A stretch of 64,000 nucleotides of DNA, from positions 5,405,167 to 5,469,166 of the forward strand of contig NW_017189517.1 of the NCBI RefSeq assembly GCF_001704415.2, in the 5' to 3' direction. Both the position numbers and the translations under genes were made by a program. The DNA is from Capra hircus (Eukaryota; Chordata; Mammalia; Artiodactyla; Bovidae). Shown here one piece after another: positions 1-12,261 of this stretch. Position 1 is the stretch's first letter. The number at the start of each line of letters is the position of its first letter. The notes under the pieces are model-generated. The model was not told the DNA's origin. It searched no databases and worked only from the letters and a program-made list of their open reading frames with translations.

Positions 1-795
1 CACAGTTCAAAAGCATCAATTCTTCGGCACTCAGCCTTCTTCACAGTCCAACTCTCACATCCATACATGACTACTGGAAAAACCATAGCCTTGATTAGAC
101 AGATCTTAGTCGGCAAAGTAATGTCTCTGCTTTTGAATATGCTATCTAGGTTGCTCATAACTTTTCTTTCAAGGAGTAAGCATCTTTTAATTTCATGGCT
201 GCAGTCACCATCTGCAGTGATTTTGGAGCCCAAAAACATAAAGTCTAACACTGTTTCCACTGTTTCCCCATCTATTTCCCATGAAGTGATGGGACCGGAT
301 GCCATGGTCTTCGTTTTCTGAATGTTGAGCTCTAAGCCAACTTTTTCACTCTGCTCTTTCACTTTCATCAATAGGCTTTTTCGTTCCTTTTCACTTTCTG
401 CCATAAGGGTGATGTCATCTGCATATCTGAGGTGATTGATATTTCTCCTGGCAATCTTGATTCCAGCTTGTGCTTCTTCCAGTCCAGCATTTCTCATGAT
501 GTACTCTGCATATAAGTTAAATAAGCAGGGTGACAATATACAGCCTTGCTGTACTCCTTTTCCTAATTGGAACCAGTCTGTTGTTCCATGTTCAGTTCTA
601 AATGTTGCTTCCTGACCTGTATACAGATTTCTCAAGAGGCAGGTCAGGTGGTCTGGTATTCCCATTTCTTTCAGAATTTTCCACAGTTTATTGTGACACA
701 CACAGTCAAAGGCTTTGGCATAGTCAATAAAGCAGAAATAGATGTTTTTTCTGGAACTCTCTTCCTTTTCCCATGATCTAGTGGATGTTGGCAAT

Positions 796-1884
796 TTAAT
801 CTCTGGTTCCTCTGCCTTTTCTAAAACCAGCTTGAACCTCAGGGAGTTCACAGTTCACGTATTGCTGAAGCCTGGCTTGGAGAAGTTTGAGCATTACTTT
901 ACTAGCATGTGAGATGAGTGCAATTTTGCGGTAGTTTGAGCATTCTTTGGCATTGTCTTTCTTTGGGATTGGATTGAAAATTGACCTTTTCCAGTCCTGT
1001 GGACACTGCTGAGTTTTCCAAATTTGCTGGCATATTGAATGCAGCACGTGCACAACATCATCTTTCAGGATTTGAAATAGCTCAACTGGAATTCCATTAC
1101 ATCTACTAGCTTTGTTCATAGTGACGCTTTCTAAGGCCCACTTGACTTCACATTCCAGGATGTCTGGCTCTAGCTGAGTGATCACACCATCGTGATTATC
1201 CAGGTCATGAAGATCTTTTTTGTACAGTTCTTCTGTGTATTCTTGCCACCTCTTCTTAATACCTTCTGCTTCTGTTAGGTCCATACCATTTCTGTCCTTT
1301 ATCGAGCCCATCTTTGCATGAAATGTTCCCTTTGTATCTCTAATTTTCTTGAAGAGATCTCTAGTCTTTCCCACTCTGTTGTTTTCCTCTATTTCTTTGC
1401 ATTGATTGCTGAAGAACCCTTTCTTATCTCTTTTTGCTCTTTGGAACTCTGCATTTAGATGCCTATATCTTTTCTTTTCTCCTTTGCTTTTCGCTTCTCT
1501 TCTTTTCACTGCAGTTTGTAAGGCCTCTCCAGACAGCCATTTTGCTTTTTTGCATTTCTTTTCCATGGGGATGGTCTTGATCCCTGTCTCCTGTGCAATG
1601 TCACAAACCTCATTCCATAGTTCATCAGGCACTCTATCTATCAGATCTAGGCCCTTAAATCTATTTCTCACTTCCGCTGTATAATCATAAGGGATTTGAT
1701 TTAGGTCATACCTGAATGGTATAGGGGTTTTCCCTACTTTCTTCAAATTGAATCTGAATTTAGCAATAAAGGAATTGATGATCTCAGCCACAGTCAGCTC
1801 CTGGTCTTGTTTTTGTTGACTGTATAGAGATTCTCCATCTTTGGCTGCAAAGAATATAATCAGTCTGATTTTGGTGTTGACCAT
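796..1884 (-). pseudogene. BovB ORF, linker and N-terminal part of reverse transcriptase (broken)
   Basis: A 362-residue frame that continues the BovB polyprotein after the frameshift near 1770. Its first ~30 residues are out-of-frame endonuclease sequence. Residues from about 40 match the linker (RFKGLDLIDRVPDELWNEV), and residues ~235-362 match the start of the reverse transcriptase (KASRCNGIPVELF, then AGFRKGRGTRD). It ends where CAA (Gln) is TAA, just before the fingers/palm motifs. The palm, with its FIDYAKAFD-type and YADD-type blocks, is encoded in other frames at 1-795. No intact RT can be made from this copy. It is confidently a LINE remnant, not a host gene. Confidence 0.9.
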
Positions 1885-2734
1885 CTGGTGATGTCCATGT
1901 GTAGAGTCTTCTCTTGTGTTGTTGGAAGAGGGTGTTTGCTATGACCAGTGCATTTTCTTGGCAAAACTCTATTAGTCTTTGCCCTGTTTCATTCCACATT
2001 CCAAGGCCAAATTTGCCTGTTACTCCAGGTGTTTCTTGACTTCCTACTTTTGTGTTCCAGTCCCCTATCATGAAAAAAACATCTTTTTTGGGTATTAGCT
2101 CTAAAAGGTCTTGGACGTCTTCATAGATCCATTCAACTTCAGCTTCTTCAGCATTACTGGTTGGTGCATAGACTTGGATTACTGTGATATTGAATGGTTT
2201 GCATTGGAGATGAACAGAGATCATTCTGTCATTTTTGAGATTGCATCCAAGTACTGCATTTCGGACTGTCTTGTTGATCATGATGGCTACTCCATTTCTT
2301 CTGAGGGATTCCTGCCCGCAGTAGTAGATATAATGGTCATCTGAGTTAAATTCACCCATTCCAGTCCATTTTAGTTCGCTGATTCCTAGAATGTCAGTGT
2401 TCACTCTTACCATCTCCTGTCTGACCACTTCCAGTTTGCCTTGATTCATGGACCTGACATTCCAGGTTCCTATGCAATATTGCTCTTTATAGCTTTGGAC
2501 CTCGCTTCTATCACCAGTCACATCCACAGCTGGATATTGTTTTTGCTTTGGCTCCATCCCTTCGTTCTTTCTGTATTTATTTCTCCTCTGATCTCCAGTA
2601 GCATATTGGGCACCTATTGACCTGGGGAGTTCCTCTTTCACTATCCTATCATTTTGCCTTTTCATACTGTTCATGGGGTTCTCAAGGCAAGAATACTGAA
2701 GTGGTTTGCCATTCCCTTCTCCAGTGGACCACAT
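1784..2734 (-). pseudogene. BovB ORF, apurinic/apyrimidinic-type endonuclease domain (broken)
   Basis: A 316-residue open frame matching the N-terminal endonuclease of BovB, which nicks the genomic target so that the enzyme can prime reverse transcription there. Visible motifs are GTWNVR near residue 89, SELKW near 119, NGVAIMI near 147, VYAP near 188, GDWN near 224 and TDYIL near 291. These correspond to the metal-binding and catalytic blocks of APE-like nucleases. The frame stops at GADCG. In the other copies here the SDH block carrying the catalytic histidine comes straight after that point. The minus strand shows TCA changed to TGA plus one extra T just downstream, so the frame is closed by both a nonsense change and a frameshift. 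Methionine 1 lies in the leader and is not a supported start. Confidence 0.9.
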
Positions 2735-2745
2735 TCTGTCTGACC

Positions 2746-3126
2746 TCCTTACAGTTACTCAAACCTTCTAGACACATCTCGGCCTCAAAACTTTTGTTCT
2801 TTATCCCTCTACCTGAACTCTCTTCTCCCAGTTGTCCACATAATTCACCCCTTCATTTCATTTAAGCCTTTATTCCAATGACATCTTTCCAGTGATCCAT
2901 GCTCTGATCACCTTATTTGAGACTGCATACTACCACCAGCAAATTGAATCTCTCTTATTCTGTTTTGCGTTTTGCATGCATCTCTTATCATCTGGTAATA
3001 ATATAACATATAGCACTTTTCAAACAAAAAAGAAATGTTTATTGTCCATTTTCTTTTCACTAGAATTGAAACTGCCATTTTATCTGGCTCTTATTACATT
3101 TTCTTTTGAATGAATGAATGAGTGAA
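2746..3126 (+). repeat. L2 (LINE2) 3' region, degraded
   Basis: The order of blocks matches the L2 3'UTR: a pyrimidine-rich segment, an ATGACATC/ATCACCTTATTTGAG block, a block resembling TATAGCACTTTTC, a TTTATTGTCCATTTT block, and a final GAATGAATGAATG run at 3109-3122. It is an ancient mammalian repeat, highly diverged, into or beside which the BovB at 1-2745 was placed. Confidence 0.65.
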
Positions 3127-4205
3127 TAGTTATTTATTATTTCCCAGCTGTTGACAAATGACTCAACACACACACACACACATACACTTTCTTTACACTA
3201 AGAGATGATATGAATTGAGACTGTAAAATTAATTATAAAATATGCATTGCATGTTTGCTACCTTAAACCACATGCTAGCTGTCGTGCAGGTATAGGAAAG
3301 GCTGAGATATCTCTTCTGGGAATCTAGGTCTGCAAAATGTCATAAGGAAACAAATCCATAATGGCAGGTGACAGGCTTAAGTATTTCTTAAGGGACACTA
3401 ATAATTTTCTGAAGTTGATGCCACAAAGGATAAAATTATGTATTAAATATTTGACCTTTGTAATACTTGACAGAAAATACTCAACTTGATAGCCCATCCA
3501 CGGGATTCTACAATGTATTATTATACTACTTTCCCTATAAATGGAAATAATTTCTACCTCTAACAGTATATCAGTGTATGATTTTTCAATGCAACTTCAC
3601 CATTCATGAATCTTAGCTTTCTTTTTATTTGTTGTCTCTAATTTGATGAATGAAAATGATCCTCCATGATGGTGTGCATCTTTCTTTTTTTATTGCAAAG
3701 ATGGAATTTCACTGTATGTTTGTTCATTCTTTGTATTTTTTCCTATGTGCAGTTCTAAAAGACTTTAACCACACTACCGCACTGTGGAATCTCTGTCTCT
3801 TGGCCTGAAGGCAATTCTTCTAAGTTCCTAAGAAACTTGGTCTAAAAAATCAGTCAGAGGTAGTAACACAGACAGGCCAACTTCAATATCAACAAGTCAG
3901 GGCTATTTTTCTTTCCAATCATTTGACTTACACTAGTTCTTCTATCGGATTTATGATGCAAATTACAAATCAAGCTTCCTTTCCCTAGGACACGTCCAGT
4001 AGCAACCCAACCAGCCACTATTCTTTAGGACACTGCAAAAGTCACTTCTGCAGCACTTCTGCACACTGCTAGCATGGAAAGCAACACTCCTATCAGGATT
4101 CTGGAGCTGTATGCTTCTGGCCTTGAAGGTCAACAGTCATCAGATAATTAAGGCTGATCTTCCAAAGATGTGAACAGTAATGAAATCATCCTAAGAGGAA
4201 CCAGT
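3127..4205. other. Unassigned A/T-rich sequence
   Basis: No coding region or repeat family recognised. A short (CA)n tract lies near 3165-3182. The rest is low-GC single-copy-looking sequence. Confidence 0.5.
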
Positions 4206-4217
4206 TTGCTGGCAGTT

Positions 4218-4433
4218 GAAAAGTGGAAGTGTTAGTCTCTCAGCCATGTCCAACTCTTTGCAACCCCATGAACTGTAGCCACCAGGCTCTTCTGTCCATG
4301 GAATTCTTCAGGCAAGAACACTGGAATGGGTTGCCATTTTCTTCTCCATGGGATCTTCCCTACCCAGGGATCAAACCTGAATCTCCTGCTTGGCACACAG
4401 ATTCTTTACTGCCTGAGCCACCAGGGAAGCCCC
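4218..4433 (-). mobile_element. Bov-tA SINE with target-site duplication
   Basis: Minus-strand Bov-tA. The tRNA-derived head ends at CCACCAGGGAAGCCCC on the plus strand, and the BovB-derived tail (AGTGTTAGTCTCTCAG) is on the left. Flanks TTGCTGGCAGTT (4206-4217) and TTGCTGGCGGTT (4434-4445) form a 12-bp duplication with one mismatch. An ordinary LINE-mediated insertion. Confidence 0.9.
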
Positions 4434-4561
4434 TTGCTGGCGGTTAATGACCAACTATTTTTAAATGTACAAGGAAATCTTTGCCATATAACCAGGTTCC
4501 TAAAATAATTCAAACAATTAATAAAATGATTGATTTGAAACCAAATCATTTAGATAGCTTT

Positions 4562-4865
4562 GTTTTTTTAAGATTTATTTATTTATGCCTGCACAAGAGT
4601 CTTCATTGGTTTGCATGGGCTATGCTCTAGTTGCAGTGCATAGGCTTCTAAGTGTAGTGGTCTCTCTTACTGTGCAGCACAGGCTCTAAGCATGCATGGA
4701 CTTCAGTAGTTGCAGCTCATGGGCTCTAGAGTGCTAACTCCATAGTTGTGGAGCAGGGGCTCAGTTGTTCTGCAGCATGTGAGATCTTCCTGGACCAGGG
4801 ATTGAACCCATGTCCCCCTGCATTGGCAGGTGGATTCTTTACCACTGAGCCACCAGGGAAGTGTC
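4562..4865 (-). mobile_element. CHR-2-type SINE (cetartiodactyl tRNA-derived)
   Basis: A 300-base element with its T-rich tail at 4562-4580. Its body has repeated GCTCTAG/AGTAGTTGCAG motifs, and it ends in a tRNA-like head (CATTGGCAGGTGGATTCTTTACCACTGAGCCACCAGGGAAG). The head is on the right, so the element is on the minus strand. Flanks TAGATAGCTTT (4551-4561) and TAGATGGTTTT (4866-4876) look like an aged duplication with two mismatches. This family predates the Bov SINEs, which fits its higher divergence. Confidence 0.8.
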
Positions 4866-4876
4866 TAGATGGTTTT

Positions 4877-7291
4877 CAATGGGGCAAATTTGCAAGTATA
4901 ATTTTTGCTGAAATACATCCACATCTTGAAGACACATTTTTTTGTTCCATCATGATGTAATAAACATTCAAATGATCCCTAACCAGCAATTTTATCTATG
5001 GCTACACTTAAATCAAGAAATAGCTAAAGAGAAGAAATTTAAGAGAAGAAATCCCTTTCCAGCCACCACAACTGTGTACTAGAAACTCAATTGGATGATG
5101 CTGAGGCCACTGTGTTAGCCAATACTTTCTAATCCCAGGGAGAAAGTAGTCAGGGACACAAGAGTGGTGTCTCTATCTATCTATCTAACTCATCAACTTG
5201 CCTTAGCTAGCTTGGCTTAGTTCCTTAAGGGCCACATTTTGCCTCCTCCCATGGAGCCATTGCTCAGCAAATATGTATAGGAATGAATAATCACATGCCC
5301 AGGAAGCAAAATTCTATCTCAGCAACTTAGAGTCTGCTTCTGTTTTCCCCTTTGAACAAAAATTGTATTCACTCTTGTTCCTACTTTCATCTTTGAAAGT
5401 CATCCAGTAACGTACAACACATTTGTCACCAACAATTCAATGTCTGACTCATTTTTCTGTCTTTGTGACATAATCCCATATATTATTAGGAAGTTGAATC
5501 TCACCCCCTCATCTCTTTCCTCGTGTACAGGCTCCAGGTGTTTCACAAACTGGGCTTTGTCCTCTGGTGTTAGATCATGACAAGGTTATTACCCACACTT
5601 GCTTATACCATGTTTCTCTCTTCCCCTAAAATAACTTCTGATAAAATATTTCCCTTCTGAATCTCTGTGCCTTCCAAGGTAACAATATTTACTTATAGTT
5701 ATTATCTGTGCCAATAAAAGATACCCTGAAAAATTCGTATTTTGGCAAAAGGTAACAAGTATGACAATGTCTCTCATACCCCACCCCCTTCTGTTTCATT
5801 CAAAAACTGAGTCTACTACTGGTACTCCTAGGTTATGCAGGCCAGCCAGGAGCAAGGACAGCAACAGTGAGGAATGCCTCAGGGTGTGAAGTAGCTAAGG
5901 AGGTCTTTGCATTTCCTTAGCAAAATAACTGGGTGAAGCACAGGTATTAACTCTGCTGTAGAAAATTCCTTCATTTTATTTTACTTAGGATCAAACTAAG
6001 CATCATATGCTTTGATAAGTGTATTTGTTTTCTAATCATGAAATGTGATCCGCTTATATTCTCCTTCTGGTGCCCTGGCTTAAGCCTGTACTTGTGAGTC
6101 AGTAGAGTCTGCCACATTAACTTGCAATTTCCTTCACGGCTTCCTTCTGCAGAAGTCAGGATCTCCATCCAGTCCACCTGGGAAAAGGCTTGGGTAGCTC
6201 TCCGGGCAATTTGCCATTCAAAGCAGGTGCTCGGTGCTCCGCTGTGCTCAAGATGGAGGATTAGAATGCTAGAAGAGGCTTTCCCTGAGAATTCATCTTT
6301 CAGTTCTGCTTAGGTTCAGGAGCCCCATGAGGGATAACATAGCCTGAAGAAGAAGGTGAGTCCACCTGCAGGAACACACAGGAATTTTATCAGTATCCCC
6401 AAACTCTCAAAACAAATGAAGCTATTTCAGGCTTGATGAGAATGGGGCCGAGTAAGGCAAATAAATTCATGGCATGAGGGACTGGGGCAGAGCAACAATG
6501 GGATGTCAACAAAAACCAAAGTGTCCATCCCAGACATTGCCTTTTTCATTGTTGTTGTTGGAGGAGAGATTTAGCAAATGATGCTCTTTGTAATATATAT
6601 TTCAATGGGACTTGGGAACAGAGTATGGGCAGATAATGGTAATATACTGTTCTCATTTCCATGGCTAACATTTTGCTGTGTGAACGATGCCCTGTAGTAT
6701 AATTATTAGGGTCTGGATTCCAAATATACAACATAACACCCTTTCTTAAAAGTCATTCTGTGTTGGGCAGGTAAAGTTTGTTTCTTGTTTTTCTGTGCTG
6801 TGTGTGTGTGAGAGAGAGAGACAGAGACTGATTGAGCTGACCTTTTAAAACATTTTTCTGAATTCTCAGGAAGTTTTTCAAGAGTGGGACTAAGTAATTT
6901 TATTCTACATTGAATACTTAATCATTCTAGAGAATGAGAAATTAGATGACATTAAAGAAATTAGATGACATTATCAAGCACATAGAATGTTTCCTCAGAG
7001 CAGAGAAAACAGGGAGACTTAAAACCTGGGCCAAACATATCACTAAGCCTCGCTTCCATTAAAGTCTGACTTAGTGACAGATGGACCAGAGGAAATTTTA
7101 GACGTTTTGAATAGTTGAGGAATCTTGGTGAGTGGGTGCAATTATGCTTGTACACACCTGTTAAATAGAAACAACAGGATGTAAATATATATAGCTATAA
7201 TTGAAGCTACATTATAAAATGGATATGACAAAAGGCTGCAGAAGGAAGCAGACTACAGAGAAACACTAACAGTGTTTGTGGTAAAATCCTA

Positions 7292-7292
<1 letters not shown>
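4877..7292. other. Unassigned sequence with minor simple repeats
   Basis: No gene or transposon recognised. It contains a short ATCT run near 5170-5186 and a (TG)n-(GA)n run near 6798-6822. Open frames here are short and unremarkable. Confidence 0.5.

Positions 7293-7327
<35 letters not shown>
7293..7327. repeat. (TA)n microsatellite
   Basis: About 17 uninterrupted TA dinucleotides. Likely length-polymorphic. Confidence 0.95.
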
Positions 7328-7329
<2 letters not shown>

Positions 7330-7675
7330 CCTCTTTCAAATATCCAAATTCTCTAATATACACTGGAAATACAGAAATACAAAGCATAAAAGGAGAGTAA
7401 AAGAGAGCTTAGTGAGCAGTGAGGAAACTGGCATGAGAAAGATTTAAAAAAAAAAATACACAAAGATTAGGTCAACTGGCAGCTTTCTAGTGTCCATGTC
7501 CCCAGAAAACATATCACAGAAATGCTCAAGAGGTTTTATCCCTCTCAAGTTCCCCTTACTTTGTAGAGACATGACTATTGCAGCCTGGATATGATCCTGT
7601 AGGTTGAGAGGAAGAAAGAATGTAAGTACTGGAAGACTGGGTGTTCCAAGCACAGTTGAACTTCTTTCCCAACAG

Positions 7676-7789
7676 CTGCTGCTACTGCTGCTAAGTCACT
7701 TCAGTCGTGTCTGACTCTGTGCAACCCCATAGACGGCAGCCCACCAGGTTCCCCCGTCCCTGGGATTCTCCAGGCAAGAACACTGGAGT
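7676..7789 (-). mobile_element. Bov-A2 SINE, truncated to its 3' monomer
   Basis: Begins with the GCTGCTGCT-type tail (reverse of the AGC repeat that ends Bov-A2), followed by AAGTCACTTCAGTCGTGTC and CCCATAGACGGCAGCCC. It stops at AACACTGGAGTG. The second monomer is absent, consistent with 5' truncation on insertion. Confidence 0.85.
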
Positions 7790-9229
7790 GAAATAAATCT
7801 TCTTTATCATCTGAGAAAAACTGGGTAGCTTGGCTTTACAATAAGTGGCTACTAACTTAGCAATGCATGTCAGCAGTCTAACAATGGGGTTTTTTGGTGT
7901 ACCACAATGTACACAGCAAATAGATGCACCTCTGTCTTTGTTTAGAAGAAAGGTTAAGAGCTGTCATTTTAAAAGTGATGTTTACTTCAGGTCAATTAAC
8001 CTTTTTATGAGTCTCAATATTCTTTTTTTTGTTTTGCCTTTGGACTCTGGTGTGCATTAGGGGAACAGCTCTTCATAATTTTTCCCTTAAACTGAAGAAG
8101 AGAACTTTCTATTTATTGAAATTTCCCTAATCCTTAAACCCTACATCCTTCTATCTGAAGGAGAAAGATTATTCCAGTTTCTGGAGTCATGGACATGGTT
8201 TGACTCTAAGGAGGGTAATGAACTGAACGTTTTTTTTTTTTTCCTTCTCTCATTATGGTGAGGGATAACAGAGGAGTAAGGTATATTCCACAGTGCAAGC
8301 AGAGACACAGCTGCAGCTGATCCAATAGATTAAAAAGATCTAGCTGGTTTTAAAAAATAATAAAATTAGAGCTGCAAATTAAGTTTGAGAACTAAATCAA
8401 TCTTTTGATGACTGGATTCAAGTTAAAGGGCATGAGGAAAAGCTTTATAATCTTCTCGGCATGGTTGGCTGTTTCTAGTCAGGCATGCTGACTGCAGCAT
8501 AATGCCACACTTCCTTTTATGAAAATGTCAAATTCTATTCAGCTGGAAATTTTCTTAAACACCAGAGAAGGTTTATACTGAACACATCTGACTGACTCTT
8601 GGGTTTATATCAATTAAATGAAATTTTTGCAGGTTGGATCACACATCCTCTGAAAGAGAAACACAGTTCCTATATATTTTCCTATATTGCATCTACATGA
8701 CATAAAAAAACAACATTCATTCTGACCAGGGTGCTACTTTATCTTAAGATATTTGATTAAAATAAGGTGAGTTAGAAAAAAAAAAAACAAAAAAAAACAC
8801 AGTAAACCCTAAGTAAATGAGTAGAAACCACAATGCACAAAGCATGCAAGTCTTCCAGAGAAGAGAACTTAAAGTTTCAGAGTCATGTTTGCAAAGCATG
8901 CAACTGATAGCCAGCACTGTAGAACCAGTAGACTTGTGTTGCTTGTTTACATTTATGATAAAAACAAAAAACATTCCAGAGAAGAACCAGCAATGACCTG
9001 TCGGAAAAACTTAAAGTTTAAGACATGGAAGCCTTTGCTACTTTCAAATCTGCATCTTTATCAGACACCAGAATACTAAATAAGAAGAAATAACACATTC
9101 TGTCAACGAGAAGAAGCAAGGACATGAAGAGCTGGTTCCCACTAGTTGTATCCATGAGTTTTTCAAGAAAGAAGTTCAGAATAATAATTTAATCTTTTAG
9201 AAGTTAATCTAAAGATAGTAGAGTAGAAA
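7790..9229. other. Unassigned A/T-rich sequence
   Basis: No gene or repeat recognised. Contains poly-T (8230-8242) and A-rich runs (8777-8801), but no recognisable SINE or LINE body attached to them. Confidence 0.5.
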
Positions 9230-9990
9230 GAATCTGAGTTCACATCCTCTCCCAAGCACACCAAAATTACAACTATTTACAGAACAACTTTCAATGAAAA
9301 AGACAAGAACTTACCATAAAAGGTTTTCAACAACAAAAGATATAATGAAGAAACCATCACAACACAGGTAGGAGGGGTGGAGGCATAGTATAGTCAAGAT
9401 CCATATGGGAGGATAATTACAATTGCAGACACTCTTTCCAAGGAGTGTGGGGTCTAAGTCTCACATTGGGCTCCCCATTCCAGGAGGGAGGAGGGTCTTG
9501 CACTGGGAAGATGACCCCCAGAACATCTGGCTCTGAAGGCCAGTAGTGCTTAATTTCCAGAGAGCCAGAGGGCTGGGGAAAAGAGAGTCCACTCTAAAAA
9601 AAAGCACACAAAATCTCATAGGCTCCAGGACCCAGGACAGAAACAGTAATTTGAAAGAGGCCTGGAGTTACCTGTTGATCTTGAAAAATCTACCTGACAG
9701 GCAAGAGGCAACTGAAGCTAACTCTGCGGACATAGACACTGATGGAGTTCATTGAGGAGTTCATTCTACCATGGGGACAGTACTGCTGTCAATTGCCATT
9801 TTGGAATCCTACTTCTAGCTTATTGGCCTCACAACCCAGCCCTGTCCTTACCAGTCAGCTTTTAGGCACTGGAATACCTCAGATCCAACGATTAACTGGA
9901 CAGGGACTTAACCCCACCCACCAGCAGTCAGGCTGTCTTAAGACATCCTGAGTTCACAGCCACTCCTGGACATGGTCCTGCCCATCAGAG
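9230..9990 (+). repeat. L1 5'UTR-like old sequence (tentative)
   Basis: Resembles the long, GC-richer 5' leader of older artiodactyl/mammalian L1s: phrases such as GTCTAAGTCTCACATTGGGCTCCCC, CAGAACATCTGGCTCTGAAGG, CTCCAGGACCCAGGACAGAAA and CCACCCACCAGCAGTCAG occur in the expected order. No L1 ORF follows, so it is a detached remnant. Assignment is from memory of the family and is uncertain. A retroviral or other 5'UTR is possible. Confidence 0.45.
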
Positions 9991-10295
9991 GGCCCAGGAC
10001 ACTGCCTCGTACATCAGTACAGCAGGCACTAGATCTGGGACCCCCAGAGCCATGCAGCCACAGAAGTGAGCTGCAAGTAAATTATCTGCCCCCACTCCCA
10101 ACAAGCCTGCAGATGAGATTGCATCTGGTATAAAACTTGACTGCAACTTCATGAGAGACCTTGAACAAGAGGCACTGAAATAAGCCACTCCAAGATTCCT
10201 TATTCACAGAAAGCAGGCAATAATAGCTTATTTCAAGCCACTAAATTTTGAAGTAATTTATTTCACAATAATAGATAATACACAATAACTGTGGC
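9991..10295 (+). repeat. Possible degraded MaLR/ERVL-type LTR 3' end
   Basis: The segment 10195-10290 has the TTTCAAGCCACTAAATTTT...GTAATTTATTTCACAATAATAGATAAT pattern typical of the 3' end of several mammalian LTR and related repeats. The 5' boundary is not visible and the family cannot be fixed by eye. Confidence 0.35.
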
Positions 10296-10385
10296 AGATC
10301 AGTCTTTTTCTGATTTTCCATGACAAGAGATTTTTCAAGAAATAATTGAATCAAAAGCTCAGCAACAAACAATTTAAAAAATATT

Positions 10386-10963
10386 GCGGATGGTGATGGC
10401 AGCCATGAAATTAAACGATTCTTACTCCTTGGAAGGAAAGTTATGAGCAACCTAGATAGCATATTCAAAAGCAGAGACATTACTTTGCCAACAAACATCC
10501 ATCTAGTCAAGGCTATGGTTTTTCCAGTGATCATGTATGGATGTGAGAGTTGGACTGTGAAGCTGAGTGCCAAAGAATTGATGCTTTTGAACTGTGGTGT
10601 TGGAGAAGACTCTTGAGACTCCCTTGGACTGCAAGAATATCCAAGCAGTCCATTCTAAAGGAGGTCAGTCCTGGGTGTTCATTGGAAGGACTGATGCTAA
10701 AGCTGAAACTCTAGTACTTTGGCCACCTCATGCGAAGAGTTGACTCCTTGGAAAAGACTCTGATGCTGGGAGGGATTGGGGGCAGGAGGAGAAGGGGAAG
10801 ACAAAGGATGAGATGGCTGGATGGCATCATCGACTTGATGGACTTGGGTTTGGGTGAACTCTGGGACTTGGTGATGGGCAGGGAGGCCTGGCGTGCTGCA
10901 ATTCATGAGATCACAAAGAGTCGGACACAACTGAGTGACTGAACTGAACTGAACTGAACTGAA
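10386..10963 (+). mobile_element. BovB 3' fragment, 5'-truncated, with (ACTGA)n tail
   Basis: Plus-strand BovB covering the last ~580 bases: the C-terminal RT region (AAGGAAAGTTATGAGCAACC, CATGTATGGATGTGAGAG, TTTGGCCACCTCATGCGAAG) and the 3' end. It closes with four CTGAA units at 10941-10963. The C-terminal ORF survives only as a 70-codon frame at 10730-10942. Flanks TTAAAAAA and TTAAAGAA may be a weak duplication. Confidence 0.9.
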
Positions 10964-10965
10964 TT

Positions 10966-11214
10966 AAAGAAAGAAAAAGAAGTCATAATTTCTATATTTA
11001 TTGTCTACTTACTACCACATTTTAATTAGAATATAACTTCAGTTTAATACATGAAATAAAATCAAGAAAATAGAAAAATCTAGTTTGAGACCCTGGTGAA
11101 TTTTGAAGAATATTGAAAGAACTTGTGAAGAACATTGCATACTACAAAACTGGACTGATTCTCCTGACCAGCAGACAGTTTACTTAGGAATTGTTATTGG
11201 AGTAATTTGTGCTG
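10966..11214. other. Short unassigned A/T-rich spacer
   Basis: Nothing recognised between the BovB tail and the Bov-A2. Confidence 0.5.
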
Positions 11215-11440
11215 GCAGGCTGCAGTCCCTGGGGTTGCTAAGAGTCGAACATGATTGAGAGACTTCCTTTCACTTTTCACTTTCATGCATTGGAGAAGGA
11301 AATGTCAAACCACTTCAGTGTTCTTGCCTGAAGAATCCCAGGGACGGGGGAACCTGGTGGGCTGCTGTCTATGGGGTCACATGGAGTCGGACATGACTGA
11401 AGTGACTTAGCAGCTGCAGCAGCAGCAGCAGCAGTAGTAG
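11215..11440 (+). mobile_element. Bov-A2 SINE, 5'-truncated, with CAG/TAG tail
   Basis: Plus-strand Bov-A2 missing most of the first monomer. It runs through the linker CTTTCACTTTTCACTTTCATGC and the second monomer to GACTTAGCAGC, then a (CAG)n(TAG)n tract at 11414-11438. The triplet tail is probably length-variable. Confidence 0.9.
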
Positions 11441-11442
11441 TG

Positions 11443-11729
11443 CCTTTTGAAAATTCATACATGCAGCTTTATCTTCCAATGTGATATTATTTGGAGATGG
11501 GGCCTTTGGGATATTATTAGCTTTAGATGAGGTCATAAGGGTGGAATTAATATCTTATAAGAAGAGGGAGAAACAGACATGCTCTCTTTTTCTGCCATAT
11601 GAGACTAGAACAAGATGATGTGGCCATATGAAAGCCAAGAAACTCGAGTACTGTGAGAAATAAATATCTTGTTATTTAAGCCACTCCATCTATGGCACTT
11701 TGTTATAGCAGCCTGAGCAAACTAAGATA
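11443..11729 (+). mobile_element. ERVL-MaLR LTR (MLT1/MST-like), degraded
   Basis: Ordered blocks match a MaLR LTR: TTTGGAGATGGGGCCTTTGGG, TTTAGATGAGGTCATAAGGGTGG, CTTATAAGAAGAGG, CTGTGAGAAATAAATATCTTGTTATTTAAGCC and the 3' end TTTGTTATAGCAGCCTGAGC. Internal segments are missing. No internal retroviral region is attached, so this is a solo LTR of an old element. Confidence 0.8.
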
Positions 11730-12261
11730 GGAAACTTCAGTAAATGAGAATGGAGTAATCAATTTAAGTTAATTTTAGACTTGCCTTTATTGCAGCTGTG
11801 TATGGAGTAATCACTAGTTTTTATTATTATTATTATTTTACTTTACAATATTGTATTGGTTTTGCCATACATCAACATGAATCCGCCATGGGTGTACACG
11901 TGTTCCCAATCCTGAACCCCCCTCCCACCTCCCTCCCCATACCATCTCTCTGGGTCATCCCAGTGCACCAGCCCCAAACATCCTGTATCCTGCATTGAAC
12001 CTAGACTGGCAATTCATTTCTTATATGATATTATATATGTTTCAGTGCCATTCTCCCAAATCATCCCACCCTCGCCTTCTCCCACAGAGTCCAAAAGACT
12101 GTTCGATATATCTGTGACTGTTTTGCTGTCTCGCATACAGGGTTATCGTTACCACCTTTCTAAATTCCATATATATGCGTTAGTATACTGTATTGGTGTT
12201 TTTCTTTCTGGCTTACTTCACTCTGTATAATAGGCTCCAGTTTCATCCACCTCATTAGAAC

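Larger units (their letters stand above)
1..2745 (-). mobile_element. BovB (RTE LINE), 5' two-thirds plus RT, runs off window start
   Basis: Reads on the minus strand as a BovB LINE. The 5' end lies near 2745 and the 3' end is cut by the window edge, so roughly the last 400 bases and the ACTGA-type tail are outside. The order on the minus strand is 5' leader, APE-type endonuclease (about 2700-1780), linker (1780-1150) and reverse transcriptase (about 1150-1). The sequence stays close to the other BovB copies in this window over the full length, so this is a fairly young copy. The reading frame is broken at least twice (see the two pseudogene entries). It abuts L2-like sequence on its 5' side. 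No target-site duplication can be tested because one end is missing. Confidence 0.95.

Noticed and set aside
796..2734. Two long minus-strand ORFs (316 and 362 codons) as a host gene
   Set aside because: Both match BovB endonuclease and reverse transcriptase and recur in other copies in this window; they are LINE pseudogenes.
11750..11814. GGAGTAATCA present at 11753 and 11804 as an L1 target duplication
   Set aside because: Both copies lie on the same side of the L1, so they cannot be its flanking duplication; the sequence after 22812 does not match.
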